In this document: in pieces, positions 21,635-34,900 of the stretch
Numbering within the stretch: position 1 is the first letter of the stretch
Layout of the letters: each line of letters starts with the position of its first letter
NCBI GenBank assembly: GCA_039566865.1
Contig: CM076957.1
Span: forward strand, 6,457,896-6,521,895
Direction: 5' to 3'
Length of the DNA stretch: 64,000 nucleotides
DNA from: Aurelia coerulea
Taxonomy: Eukaryota > Cnidaria > Scyphozoa > Semaeostomeae > Ulmaridae
Program-made: the position numbers and the translations under genes
Notes under the pieces: model-generated
What the model was told of the DNA's origin: nothing
The model's input: only the letters and a program-made list of their open reading frames with translations
Database searches by the model: none

Positions 21635-21875
21635 AATGGTACCGTTGGCTAGACTAATTTTTACGAAAATGGTACCCTTGGCTTGACCAATTTTGCGAAA
21701 TTTTGACCATTTCCTGGGCCAATATTGTCAAATTTCTACCAAATAAGATATCATGACCGTTCGCTAGACCAATATTGTTGAAAATGATACCCTCGGCTAG
21801 ACCGTTGCTAGGCCAAATTTGCAAAAAAATATACCCTAGGCTAGACTAGAAGTCCGAAAAAGTATACCCTTCCTT
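21635..21875. repeat. Decayed tandem repeat
   Basis: GGTACCCTTGGCTAGACC-like words recur at 21637, 21671, 21752, 21787 and 21830, interleaved with AATTTTGCGAAA. Irregular spacing indicates age. Confidence 0.6.
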
Positions 21876-22104
21876 GCTCGCGGCACATCCCCAGGTACCT
21901 TTTCTTTGGAAGACCCCCCCCCCCCCGTGGTTGGAACATCCGTTCACAACTCAGCCTAACCCCTGCGCCTCCAGGTTAATAACTGATTAATACACCAAAT
22001 ATCTTAAAATGAATAAATAGCCTAGAGCTTAGAAATAGTAATAACTGATTACTTTAGCTTACGATTAATCATTTCAAATTTGCTGTACCTGTTTTGTTAT
22101 GTTA

Positions 22105-22529
22105 CAGTAGTGTCCCGCATATAAGAAACAACTTTTTCAATTTCAGGTCTGATGCGTTTCTTATAAAATGAAATAAACTTGCAAATCAGGGTAAAGTTTC
22201 TTATTACAAAAATCATATACTGTTGAACCAGCATGATCTCTATTGATAATTATTATTTTGAATTGTATTTGTAAATTTTCACTTCTAGAAAATGCTACAG
22301 TTATTTCAGGAAAGTGCTTTTTGCAAACAAAATTCTTTTTTTCATTTGAATAGGTACAGTTCAATACAACTGGGAAGCTGAAAAATTCCAAGGTTTCAAT
22401 GCATAGTTTTAAAATAAGAAACAAGCTTTCTTTCAGACCTGAACAATTTTCTTATAAAATGGGGTAATATTTTGAAAATCAGGGTCTGTGTTTCTTAAAT
22501 TTGTGTTTCTTATATGCGGGACACTACTG
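22105..22529. mobile_element. 425-bp TA-flanked MITE
   Basis: CAGTAGTGTCCCGCATATAA and GAAAC are perfectly mirrored at the right end (…GGGACACTACTG), with TA on both sides. Termini starting CAGT with TA duplication suit the pogo/Tigger branch of Tc1/mariner. Internal TTTCTTATAAAATG words link it to the TATAAGAAAC elements. Confidence 0.85.
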
Positions 22530-22745
22530 TATCTTCATAGATTTGGTTTTTGGCACAATATACCATGTATAACTTTATATCGTTTGAAACTATTGATGAA
22601 TTGTAAAACAAGGGTAAACGGACCCTTGGACTTTGACCTGCATTACTGCATTGGTAGTTTGTCTCTTTATGTCTGAGGAGTCTGTGATTTTGTTTAGCTG
22701 ACTGTTCACATGTGTTCACGTTCAGAAAAGATCACAGCTGCAGCG
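22530..22745 (+). promoter_or_regulatory. Presumed 5' flank / 5'UTR of the P450 gene
   Basis: No clear TATA box is seen close to the ATG. An in-frame upstream ATG at 22710 would add 12 residues. TTCACGTTCAG at 22715-22725 could be an acceptor for a 5'UTR exon. The MITE 22105-22529 lies about 215 bp upstream of the chosen start. Confidence 0.3.
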
Positions 22746-22905
22746 ATGTACACAAGCATTTCTTATGCATTACTTGGCTGTCTAGCCATCGTTTTCATCC
22801 TGAAAGAACTGTGGAGAAGATGGGTTGGACGTCTCAAAGGATTCAGGTCCCCGCCGATGCATTTTCTCCTTGGCCATTCTCTCATGTTCCCTACGGATCC
22901 TTGCA
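22746..22905 (+). CDS. CYP4: P450 exon 1: signal anchor and hinge
   Basis: 160 nt, phase 1 at the end, donor GTGAGT. It encodes a hydrophobic helix ([14 protein letters not shown]) followed by a basic stop and P36-P37...G43. The start at 22746 has G at -3 and puts the anchor at the extreme N-terminus; the 22710 ATG has a poorer context. Confidence 0.85.
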
Positions 22906-25900
22906 GTGAGTATGGACAACAACAATCGATGAACTTTGTTCGTTCGGCCTAAAAAAGGATCGGTCCGGTCCGGTTTGCGTTTATCAGTAGAATTGCAAAA
23001 TAAGCCATGTATTTATGTTTATTGAGGGTCTCGAATAATTTTGTTGCAACAGTTACAGGTTTGTGAATAATCATAGCACAAATTTTATGGAATCTATAGA
23101 TAAAACCTTCGCCCATATTTCGTCACCTCTGTTATTATTAGGCCACCATGGCCGTTCCATTGTCTAACTCGTTGTGAAAGGGCTTGGGCCTAGCAGATGG
23201 CTAAAAGCCCGCGAAAATCTATTGCTCTCGCATCTATCACTGCTGGCAAGTTCTGTTGTCTTTCTTTTTGGGCCCATTTTACTATGGAGTGCCAAATGCA
23301 TAAAATTGAATTGTCAACATGCTTGTTGAAACCAAAAATTTTCATATATCACCGTAGCGCGAGCCTGTAAATATGGGGTGCCAGTATATCTTAGGTTTGC
23401 CTGTAAATGTGAGGTGTCGTGGGACTACTCAAACACCTTGGTTATTGTTTAAGAAGCTATTCAAATTAAACGATGCTGTAGAAAGAGACCGCCTATTGTA
23501 CAAAACATATTACTCTTTTGTGGTCACAGCTGCTGACAGCTATTTGTTAGGGGGGGGGGGGGGGGGGTAGCTAACATTAGTTGGTGATATGATCTGGCTA
23601 TTTGGTTTTTTCATTAATTGCTCTTTTTGGATCTAACTCAGAACTTTGTGACAACATGGGCACCACTCTACCTTTCGGACATTGTTAGCTGTTACTAGTG
23701 TCATATAAACCAATTTCTTAAAAAACATGCTAGTTGCGGATGTAGTCCTGCCGATTGGCAAATCTAAGAGACTTGAGAAAGAGAAGATCGTTAGAAATTT
23801 GAAATTTATTTTGAAAACGGTGAAAAATGTGACGGAAGAACTCCCGCTCACACGAAAAATGTTTTCATAAGATGAGATAAGATAAAATGAGATTCATAAA
23901 ATGAGAACTGATGAGAAGTATTCATTTTCTTTAAAACAAAAGAGTATCAAGAGGTGTGTGCTCATAAAATTAAAAGTTTCCCATCGAACCAGACCTAAAT
24001 TTTCTTTCGTTCAGGTCTTTCAAGATATCACCGTTTTTGATAAAGATTAAAATTTAGCTTTCAGATTGGCAGGGTGCATTTATATTACGATCTTCATCCA
24101 CAAAACAAGTAAATGTAGGCTATCCTATCGCATCGAAAGTCTGATACAAACCCAAAACGCTGCAAAACACTATCCCAATGTAAGTAATATTTGAGCAAAA
24201 AGGATGTTTATTTTACGACTTATACCCTTTAAATCCAGCAAATGAAAACGAAAAGAAAGGAAACTAGATTGGATGGTTGTTCTCGTGGATTCCCTTACGA
24301 AGTTACTTTCTAACTTTTCCTCGATGATTTCCGTACGATTTCTTGCTAGAAAGATGTCCATTCGGCAGAAATGTTGACCCCCAGAAAAGCTTATTGTTTC
24401 CTTTGAAGTCAGGCCTTGTATTTCACATTAGATTATGACTCCTTGTCGCCTATGAATAATACCTTTCATCTTGTCGACCTCATATTTACAGGCAAACCTC
24501 AGATATACTGGTGCCTCATATTTACAGGCTCGCGCTACGGTGGACTCTCAAAATTTTTATCAATGCAATTGCAAATGAGTAGCACGTTTGAATGATAAAA
24601 CATGCCATTAGAAATGTTTTGACATCTTATTTTATTTTTGAGTTATCAGCTGACTGTAACTTTACAACAAGGTTATGAGCAAGGCTTTTCTATGCTAGAA
24701 CAATTTCACAAGGCCATAACTACAAGGCTTGTACATGTCTTGTATTTTTGTACAGGCAGCTGATGATGTCATTTTGTTTGAACATTACTACATGTTTTTA
24801 TTATAAGAAACTTGGATCAGCACTTGGTACTAACAGTTTCTTAATTTTGCATGAAAATTTCGGTGTTTTAGTAGTGAAAGTTTCTTAATTAGTTTCTTAT
24901 TTGTTTGGGCATAAAATTGCGTTATTGTTCGAAGTTGAGCCTTCTTCTTGAGAAAGGGCTTCCATTTTGCATTGACATTGTCATCAAGAAGAAGCCATGC
25001 ACATCAAGGCAAAAATTTACCAATTTTGCAGAGTTTAAAGTCAAGAAAAGACGAATGTACCTTTGTTAGAGAGCCATAGATTAAGAGAGACATACAGAAA
25101 TAAAGTTTTACCGTTTCTTAACTGTTCTTGAACGTAGTACTAGAGTTTCTTAAATTTTTGGTCATCGTAGTACTAGTTTCTTATAAACCAGTTTCTTATA
25201 AAAAAAGATGTATGGTAATACAGTATGTGTACATATACCTGTATCTTATCTTTGAAATGCAACAGTTGCAAGAAATGTTTCAATAGAGCTACAAGAATGC
25301 AATATCAATTGTTTAGCAAATTGAGATGATGTTTAGAATTGCATGGCAATGGAAACGTTTTTGTATTAGATTTCCTGTTGGAAGGCGAAAATATAGTCAA
25401 CCTGTTTTTTCACATTTTCCAAGCAAAATGACACCATCAGCCAATCCTACAAAATGGTGGATAACTTGAAAATGAAATGAGATATCACACAATTTTAAGC
25501 GAAATTTTTTACCTTTCAACAGCGGCCAGTGCCATTCATTTGCATCCATAGAATGTTTAAATTTCTTCTTTTTATTCATATGAAGTATTACAATACATTT
25601 ACTTTTCTGATCACTATATAACAATACGTGGACCATACCACGAGGAAGGAAAGACAATGACTACCCCATGGCCAATACATAAAGACATGCAAAGTTAAAC
25701 AAAAATACCAGGGAAATTATAACCAAACTAAAACAGCTAATTATGAATACACAATGAAGCTGAGAAAAAGTAGTGCTATTGTATGGAAGTTTGCAGCAAT
25801 GGGACATTTAAATGCGCTCTGTAGCATGAATCAATTTGAGGGTTGCCTCAAGTAGCTTCTTATTGTTGTCAATGGTTAACCTTTTGTCACCATTCAGAAC

Positions 25901-28900
25901 AAATTTGAATACAACTTCATTTGAAAGAGAGGAAAAGCCATATTGCATTTGCACTTGAGAGGATCAGATCTACTGTAGGCCCGTCACAAGAATGACAAAT
26001 TCCGTGTCCTCTAGTTCTACCCCATAAAATTTTCCCTTCAGGTCACCCTTAATGCACTTTTTGTGCTTGTCCATTGACAAAATATAACTTTTGTTGACCC
26101 TCTAATTGGCCATCTCAAGTTAATGCACTTTATTTAATGCCAGTCTCTTTAAAGGGGCTCCATCTCCAAATTCTGGTCAGGTGGATTTTTAGCAGTCACT
26201 TTTGCAGGCTTTGGTGAAGTCAGCCAACAAATTGCAGAAAACAATGGACACATGCTTAACACAATTGTGTTTACAGATTTATTTACAGTTAGGTGGCAGA
26301 CCCCTTTAAGTTTTTTTTGGAAGAGTTTGTGAGGCCAGCATCATGAATAATATTTAGCAAATGATTTTGTAAGTTAACCCTACCAGGCCTAGAGTATTTG
26401 ATGCTCTAGAAAGACAAGGGGGAGGGGGCTGATTCAGCCCCCTTGTTTTTATTTATGTTCTGGACAACCTTGAAGCTTGGCCTTGAAACTTGGCATGTGT
26501 ATACAGTAGTATATCACAAGCTGAACCCAAAAGTTAGATCTTTTTTAGTTATGCCACGTGACCTGCTCATGATGTCACATCATAGTCAATAGGGTTCAGT
26601 ACTAAAAATCTTCAATCATTGATTGTGAGAAAACTGAAAGCAGTATGTATGTATGTATGTAAAATTTTGCCATACAAAGTAAAAATTGAAAATGTAATAA
26701 AGGAAAGAAAGGCTATTTACATGTATAAAAAACATAGATATAAAATGCAAAACGAAAACGAGGCCATGTTTGCAATCCGGTCAAGTTTCCGCTTCGAGCA
26801 TGGCCTAAAAAGCTGCGAGAAACGGATAAGCATTCTGGAGCTTTTCAAAAGCCCTTTTGCAAATCGTGGAAACTATTTTAAGTTGGAGAATCTGTTTAAC
26901 GTTACACTGGCACTTCTTTCCTTTGCCCTGACAACAAGGATATTTACAAGCAGAGCAATCAATATGAATTTAGGCATATTATAGCTGATGATGTGATGTT
27001 TTTCCACAACAAGAACAGAAAAACATACAATTTCACCGTATCATATTAAGATATTTTTGCAGACAGAGAGGAGACATTTTATTTTCCGAAATGACTAAAT
27101 TCTTTCAGCAGCTTAGTGTAACAATGGCCTATGAGTCAAGTTTAAACCCACCAATAAAACTGAACTGTTGAAATGATGTTGAAACAGGCCTTCAAGGGGA
27201 TCATCCTATCTATCTATGTGTCCAGCTGGATGTGTCAAGAAAGAACTTCTATGAAAGTCCAGCACCTCCAGGATTTCAGAGAACATTGGCTCCAATTTGT
27301 TTTCAAACGGCAAGCTTTGTCTTTTGCAAAGAAGATATCTGAAGCACACTTTCAATCTTGATGAGAACCAACAATCAAAAGCAAATTTCACCAAGATAAT
27401 ATAAGGCATGCATGCATTTTTCAAAAAGATTTGAAAATTTCCAAAAAATCAAGTGTTTAGCAAACTTTTAACCAATTAACTTTTGAAGCTCATTATGCAT
27501 ATGTTAATCACTTGAAAAGGAAAACTTCTCTGCGCAATTTGCAAAGTTTGCAGTTGGTAACTGTTGATGGAACAACAACTTCATATCAAGAAATTCAACT
27601 TTGAAAGCAAGACAATATATTTGAATTTGGGTACATTTTACAAAAGGCAAAATTAGTAATTGACGGGAATGACCTAAGTTAAAAGATGAGATCTCACAGG
27701 TTATAAACATCCTATTGTATTCTATAATCCAACGTGGCAAAAGAAAGCAAAGCCAAAGAAAACAATAGAGTGTTTCGGTTTCTCTTTGTCCTATTTATAG
27801 ATGGATGCCATATAGCTGAGGTCATTCACTTTAATATGTGAGAATAACATTTAAAAAGAACAATGAAAGATAACAGTGGAATTTCTTGTTGTTCTTAGTC
27901 TTGCCAGATCTCCATTAAAATAAAACACAGTTAAAAAGGTATAATGTTTTGGTTGATTTGATAACTTTGTAACCGCTTATCTCAAGTATAGTTTCAGGTT
28001 CAAAGTAAACAAAATAAAAAGTAGGGACAAGATATCTTTTTCTTATGAACGCACCACAAATTGTTGCTTAAATCAGCTACTGTATTATAGCAGTATTATA
28101 GTAACCTGTGAAGCAATTTTTGTAACCATTCTGAACTGTTGATCTTTTGTGAAGAACACACACAAAGAAGTGCTATTTTCATTCTTGTTTTTCAATACAC
28201 GAGCGAGCACAAGTTTCATAAAAAAAACTTCATCAAAGTAACTGAATTCATTGATATCACACTGTAAACCTCAATGCAACGAAAAAAGCAAAATGAAATT
28301 TTTACCAACAGGCATTTTACTTCCTCTAATCATTTGATAATAATAACCCAACAGATATACACGCATTTTTTATAAGAAACTAAGATCCAGGGTTGGTAGG
28401 CAGTTTCGTAAATTTTTGGGCCATTTTGCTTCCAAAGTTTCTTAGGTGTTTCTTATATTTTTAATGCGGGAAGTGTAGAGTTAATTTTAGTTTGTCTAAA
28501 GGGTCCCAAACTACTTAGTAAGATGTCCAAATATAAGTAAATAAGATAATTTGCACTCAAAATACCTGTACCAAAAACGCTGGGAAGATAACTGGGAAAG
28601 CTAGGATTTCCTAGGATTCCCCAGTTTCCCTAACTTTTTTATCAAAACGAATTTCAAGCTGGGAATTCTGTTTCCCAGGAAGCTGGGGATGGGAATCAGT
28701 ACCCAAAGAGCTGGGAAATGTTCCCAAAAAATTCAATTATATTCCACTATTTCCCAGCGTTCCTAGGAATTTGGCTCTTTTTCCCACCTGTTTTTATCCT
28801 AGGAATCCTTGAAAGCTAGGGAATTTTGCCCAGAAATTACCCAGAAAAATTCTACGAATTCCTGGGTATTTCCCAGTTTTTTTAGTATGGGTAATGTCCA

Positions 28901-31900
28901 AACAGTTGCTTTAACTGTACAGTGTCAAAATATTTTTGAGTGTGATAGGAAAAGTAAAACACTGCAAATTACAAGAGCTTTTTTGCTTTTTAATTCAGGT
29001 AGGGTTGTTTCTTAACTTTCAAAAACTTGAGCCTTTTGTTTCTTATAAGCTGTTTCTTATAAAAAATATGTGTACGTTGCATACAGTTGAATCATACATT
29101 TCCCTTTCTATTTCTTCTTTGGAGTAGTCTAGAGTTCAACTTACAACCATCAATCACAACTGAACAATGTCAAAAACGTTAAAAAAACATATGTTTTACT
29201 TTCTTGTCAAATCTATTTGGTTGCCAAAGTCCATGGGGTCCATTGTCCTGATGATGATAAACCTGCACAGAATTGAGGAAAAGTCAATTTTGCACCTGGC
29301 ACAGTTTGGAAATCATAACCTTGAATTACAGTACTTGATAGTATTTGATGATAGTTCAAAAGTCCTCTGACATTGAAAGTATTAAGAAATGTCCCACAGA
29401 GGAGTGGAAGTTCTAAACTCAAAAGCAGAGTGTTGTGCTGTCTCTCAGATGTTTGCTAGCCTCAATTTCTATGAACTGCCACATCAATGCTAATTTGATA
29501 AAGGTAGGATCTTTTTGTCAGAAAATTCAAATATTATGACAAGACTCTTTCACAAATATTTTGCAATTTTCCAGGGCAACTATCACATGGCTCTAGAGCA
29601 ATAAATTTCTGCTCCCTTTTACCTGAAGCCCTGACGTGCATATTTATTTAGATGTGTTAATTGGAGTCAATCAATTTGATGTAAGGTTTTGACAAAAGAT
29701 TCAGTATCATAGACTGACTTGATACAGCGTAATTTATATAAGTTAAACCCACCTGAACCCAGCTGAATCCACCTGAACCCACCTGAACCCATCTGAACCC
29801 AGCTGAACCCATCTGAACCCAGCTGAACCCAGCTGAACCCATCTGAACCCAGCAGAGACCAACCTGACTCGATAGAAATTCCCAAGAGGTCTCCTGCCAG
29901 GTGTGATGGCTCCGTTTGGAAATATCAAGAACAATGTATCAAAAGAAGCGGGTGATAAGCATAGTTAGCGCTTTATGGTGTTAATGAAAACAGCTGAATA
30001 ACAATCGTTCTGATCTCATTGGCTCGGACGGTTTTTCAGTTTGGCATTTTATGGGTTCAAAGTGTCTTATCGATTTGTGTGTGGCCATAACTCCGCCAAT
30101 CCAGAAGATATTTTAGCCGGCATCCAAACTTTAATACCCAAACATCTGGAGAGTAGATTTCTTCAAAAAAATTCGGGAAATTTCAAGCAATTTCTTTCCT
30201 GGTTGCGTTTCATGAAGGTAGGTAGGTAAACTGTCGAAAAATTGTCATGGACTTCTTTCGCAGTGATATCACTCTCCTACTAAATCATCAGGCCTAACTT
30301 TTTCACCTTCACGTGTACACAATATTGTTTTCGTCATTTATTTGACTAAAACGTCCTTTGAGTTTCCGTGTTTGTTAATCGGAAGGGCTATAATTCCAAA
30401 CAGAGTCATTAGCATTATGAACAAGTGTTAAATGCCAATTCCCTGCTTGTGTGCTTCATACAAATCACAGGACCTCTTGGGATTTCTAATGCGTCAGGTT
30501 GGTCTCTGCTGGGTTCAGATGGATTCAGCTGGGTTCAGATGGATTCAGATGGATTCAGCTGGGTTCAGATGGATTCAGCTGGGTTCAGATGGGTTCAGGT
30601 GGGTTTAACTTATATAAATTACGCTTGATACAGATTCTTGCTAGTGTGAAGACATGTATTATACCTTGCTCTTCCATTTTTTGAGAAAAAAGACATCCAT
30701 ATATAGAGAAGTTATCTGTATGGATAATGGATATGCGCAGTAATCATGTTCATGATGAGAAATTTGGTAACTGTCAAATATGCATATTTTGTATAAGAAA
30801 CTAAGAAGTTGGGCCAGAACTGAATGTTTCGGAGCGATTATAGAATCCAGGGCCCACTCATTAAATGAATGGCGAATGTCATTAAATGAACGGCAAATAT
30901 CATTAAATGAACGGCAAATATCACAATGGGACCTGGATTCTATAATCAGGCAAATGTTTTCTTATAACTAATCCTGATTTTGAGTACTCAGAGTTTCTTC
31001 ATGTTCATTACTTGTAGGCCTAGTATGCCCTTGCGAACATTTCAAAATAAAGCTTTTTTGTCTTCAGATCGGATGAGCCTATAGTAAAGGCCTATCTTCG
31101 TGTGATTCCATCACAAACATGTGGTCAAATGGGCCTAAGCAATGGCTCAAAAAGTCGATTTTTGAATTGCAAAAAAACGGTACTTTGCAAATTTTCCCAA
31201 AGAATCGAAGTGTAGACCACCAATCACTGATATATTCATTTTGCAAATTTACCAGTCTGCTTTTGGGGCAGGGTAGGAATTTTTTTCTTTTATAACAGAA
31301 AGGCAGATATGTTCTGGGCATGGTGTCAAAGCATTAAAATTGGAGACAACAAATTTTTGTATGGCATGTTTGTACGAGATGACGAGGGGCAATGACGAAA
31401 TGGAAATCGACATCTAACATATTTCACCATTCTCTGGGCGTCTGCACTCGACTTTAAATCACAACAGATTAAAATCATGTGTGTTTGACGTCAAAGTAGC
31501 CATTCTGTAGAAATTTCTCCCGGTCGTCACTTGCACAAACTAAGACGATTTTTGGCAAACTTTGCAAATTTTCCTGGGAAACTCACCTGGTGCGCCATGT
31601 TCAATGCATTCTGTAATTTCACTCCACCAAGACTTTTTTTGGGGCAGGGGCCAGTTTTTCTGCAAAAGAGTTTTTTCTGATACGATTTTTTGTGTCAAAT
31701 TCCCGTCATTTCTTGGGTTTTTCCTTGACGTAAAAATGCATCTTCTCGGAGGAATTTCGGCTCTCCAAGACAGCTTTGCTGTCGTTCGGGGCCTGCCTCG
31801 TCGCTCCAAATGTTTTCATGACGTTCAATGGCGGCCGCCCATGAGATCGGGGGATCAACTGCGCAGCCGTAGCTTGCAGGCGCAGACGCCATCTTGCGCA

Positions 31901-34900
31901 AGACGGGAAGGAAGAGCGTTTCCGGTCAGCCTCGTTTTGCATTTTATATCTATGTTTGTATAAAATGGTAATAAAAACTAAAGATCTAATATAAAAAGAT
32001 CTAGTATAAAAATACCCCTAGTTTAAAATGGCTAGGGGAAGTCTTTCACAGTAAGGACATCAGTCTAACATTAGTGTATTCTATGGTTAACTAGCATTTG
32101 TTTTGAATAGAAAATTAGTCAAAAGTGAAAATGTCATCACAAAGGAACCATTATGGAAACAAGGTCGCATTCACCTTTTAATGCTATCCCTGCCATCTTT
32201 AACAATGGGGTGTTTTTAAATTAGACTATTAGATTAGATATGTAGTTTTTGCCTGTAATTATTTTAAATTTATAGATATTGTAATTAGATTTCTTTCTTT
32301 CATGACTAGGTATTTTTAGTTTGATGGCAAAATTGTACGTACATACATACATTGGAATTCAAAGAATTTTCACATGCGTTTTGCCAAAATACACTCAACC
32401 ATAGGTTTAGATTACAAAAAATTAGTTGGATAGAGGGATAAAAGTAGTATGTAATCCTCGTCTTTGATCATTTTACCACATTAACTGTAAATTTTAGTAA
32501 GATTTATTTGAAATTGCACAAGACATCTCTCAAAAATTGATCGTTTACCTCCTAGAATCAATTCAATTTTGTTATAATTTTTGATTGTAAGTAGGATAAA
32601 AACTAAAAATCAGAAAGTCTCAACACTGTAACTGCATTTGGTAAAAGTTTGTAGAAGAAAAACCACTAGTGGGCCCTTCCTGGCTTGAAAGGGTTAAAGG
32701 AAGTCTTTCACATATCTGACTGGCCACAACAAAGTCAGAGCTCAACACAACGGATGTCTCCGTGAATGCCTTTGGAATAAAGGAAGGCTGATTGTTATCA
32801 TTTTCTACAGTAGTAGAAAGGGCAGAAAGCAAGAGAAAATCCTTAGGATCAGTAGCCATTCAATTCTCCTATTCTTTGTATTGTCTGTGTCATCCACTCA
32901 GATGTGTGACAGACTGCCTTTTAACACAATTTTTATGAAGAGTTCAATTACTTTGTATTCTTTCAGAACTCATTACATTGATGAGAGATTGGCTTGTTGA
33001 ATACAATAAAGAGGTGATGATTTTTCTTGGCCCACATCGATTTTTCATGTCTGGAAATCCTGATCATTCTGAGGTACACATCTGTTTGTTTATTTTAGAT
33101 CATGACACAACTGCACAAAATGAAAATTCAAAGATTGTTAACTTACTGTGCGCCAAATTGAGTGATTTTTCAAACTTTACATTTCTTTTGTCACATGGTA
33201 AAATACACAAACAAATGATAAACCAATAAATTGATTAAATCTTTATATCCACCAAGGTCAAATATCACTTACCTTATGTGCAGAGATTTACATTTGCACA
33301 CGAGATATGTAACAAAATAGTTGGTAACAAAATAAGTTTTGTTGTGCACACCAGAGATCTTATTAGATATTGCCAAACACGTAAGTTTGTGCACCACAGC
33401 TTTGTCATTCCTGGTGAGCCAAAAATTATAATTTTCCAAAAGTTCATGCCAGAAATATCTAATTGTAGGTTGAGATAAATGTCTTAATTTTTCCATCGAT
33501 CTTTCAATTTTTTGGTCTTCCTAACTTTAACTAAAGGATGGCTTTCAAAAGGGTGGTAAAATTTATATGATTTACCAAATGTATGCATCACATTTTAGGT
33601 AATCATTCTTCTTTCAATCCAAGTTATTTGGTGTTCTAGCAATCATCCCCCTTCCCTATAATTTCAGATCCTTTTGAGCAGCACCAAGACCATAACAAAG
33701 AGCCATGAATATTCATTTTTGGTTCCTTGGCTTGGAACAGGTATGGGTGCATTCTTATTGAGTTAGAATGATTCCTTGATATAATAATCAATTCATGATC
33801 TTCAGAGCACTTGTCACATTTTCTGCAATTTCTGAAACATTTTACATCATACTTTTATGAAGTGAGTTACCATTAAAACGTCTTTTTCCATTCACATTGA
33901 TAGCTGTCTGCTCTTGATTAACGACAGGTTAGTTCTCTTTGCTCATTTTGTGCCTGCAGTACTCTCAGATGAATAAGAAAATTTGCTCAACAATGAACAA
34001 AAGAATTTTTAAGAAAGCTTTGCGTTTGACTAAGAGCATTGGCATTGCAAAATGGAATGAAGAAAGAAAGAGGTCTTAACTTAGAAAATATACCGTCTGA
34101 GTCTGACAAAATGCACAATGTTTGAAAATTACTGCTCCCTGATTATCAAAACATTGATATCGAAAAATGTCTTCTTTAATAGCTTGTATGTTTAATTAGA
34201 TGTTAAAATTGACCTGACTATGATTGGTCACTCCGTTCCGAAATTATGAGCGATCTTCTCGAGATGGCTCCTTCAAACATTTTTGAAAATACGGTTAAAA
34301 ATGATGGTCAAATTTCTTCAAGTTTCCTGCCTTACAGCAATGATTTTAACAAATTTTAGCAAATGTTGTCCTCTTTGGAGGATGTAAATTCATTTGAATA
34401 AATTTGTTACACTAGTGGGGATGACTTTTTTGTTCTCCCAAAGGAGACAAACGTGTCAAATCCAAGACTGTATAGCCGAAATATTAGGAAAATTTGATGG
34501 TGATGTTAGGTATTTTTAAGGTGTTCTAGGGGACTTTCTCGAGAAACTCCCTTATAAAAATCGGTACGATGGAATGACCTGGGAAGGCTTTCTTTCATAT
34601 TGCTTACTGAAAAACTGAACATAACATTCTTTGATGATTATGAATTAATTTGAAATATTTATTATTTCTTTCTAGGCTTGCTTATCAGGTAGGTAGTGAC
34701 AAAAATGTAAGCCTTTCTTCAACTACGATTCCTAATGCGAATGGGAACTGATATTAAGGCAAGTTTAACACCTACTGTATCTGGTATCTGAAAGGAGAAA
34801 GATTTATTTGATGAGACGCCATCATTTAGGTTGCCTGAGAGGAAGCTAAGTCCTGTCTTTAGTCGGTACAGCATTTAATCAACTTTTTTGATGCTTCTAA

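Noticed and set aside
30041..30229. Possible exon [20 protein letters not shown]...
   Set aside because: Lies in the loop of an inverted-repeat element; no splice partner, and not part of the P450.
29657..30684. Gly/Trp/Val/Gln repeat proteins (GSAGFRWVQ type) in several frames
   Set aside because: A 10-bp minisatellite is open in all frames of one strand; both arms of an inverted element show it. Not a gene.
31562..31963. 133-codon + strand frame across the CpG-rich patch
   Set aside because: No domain and a composition dictated by the GC-rich segment; the - strand ATGGCG start is more convincing, though still weak.
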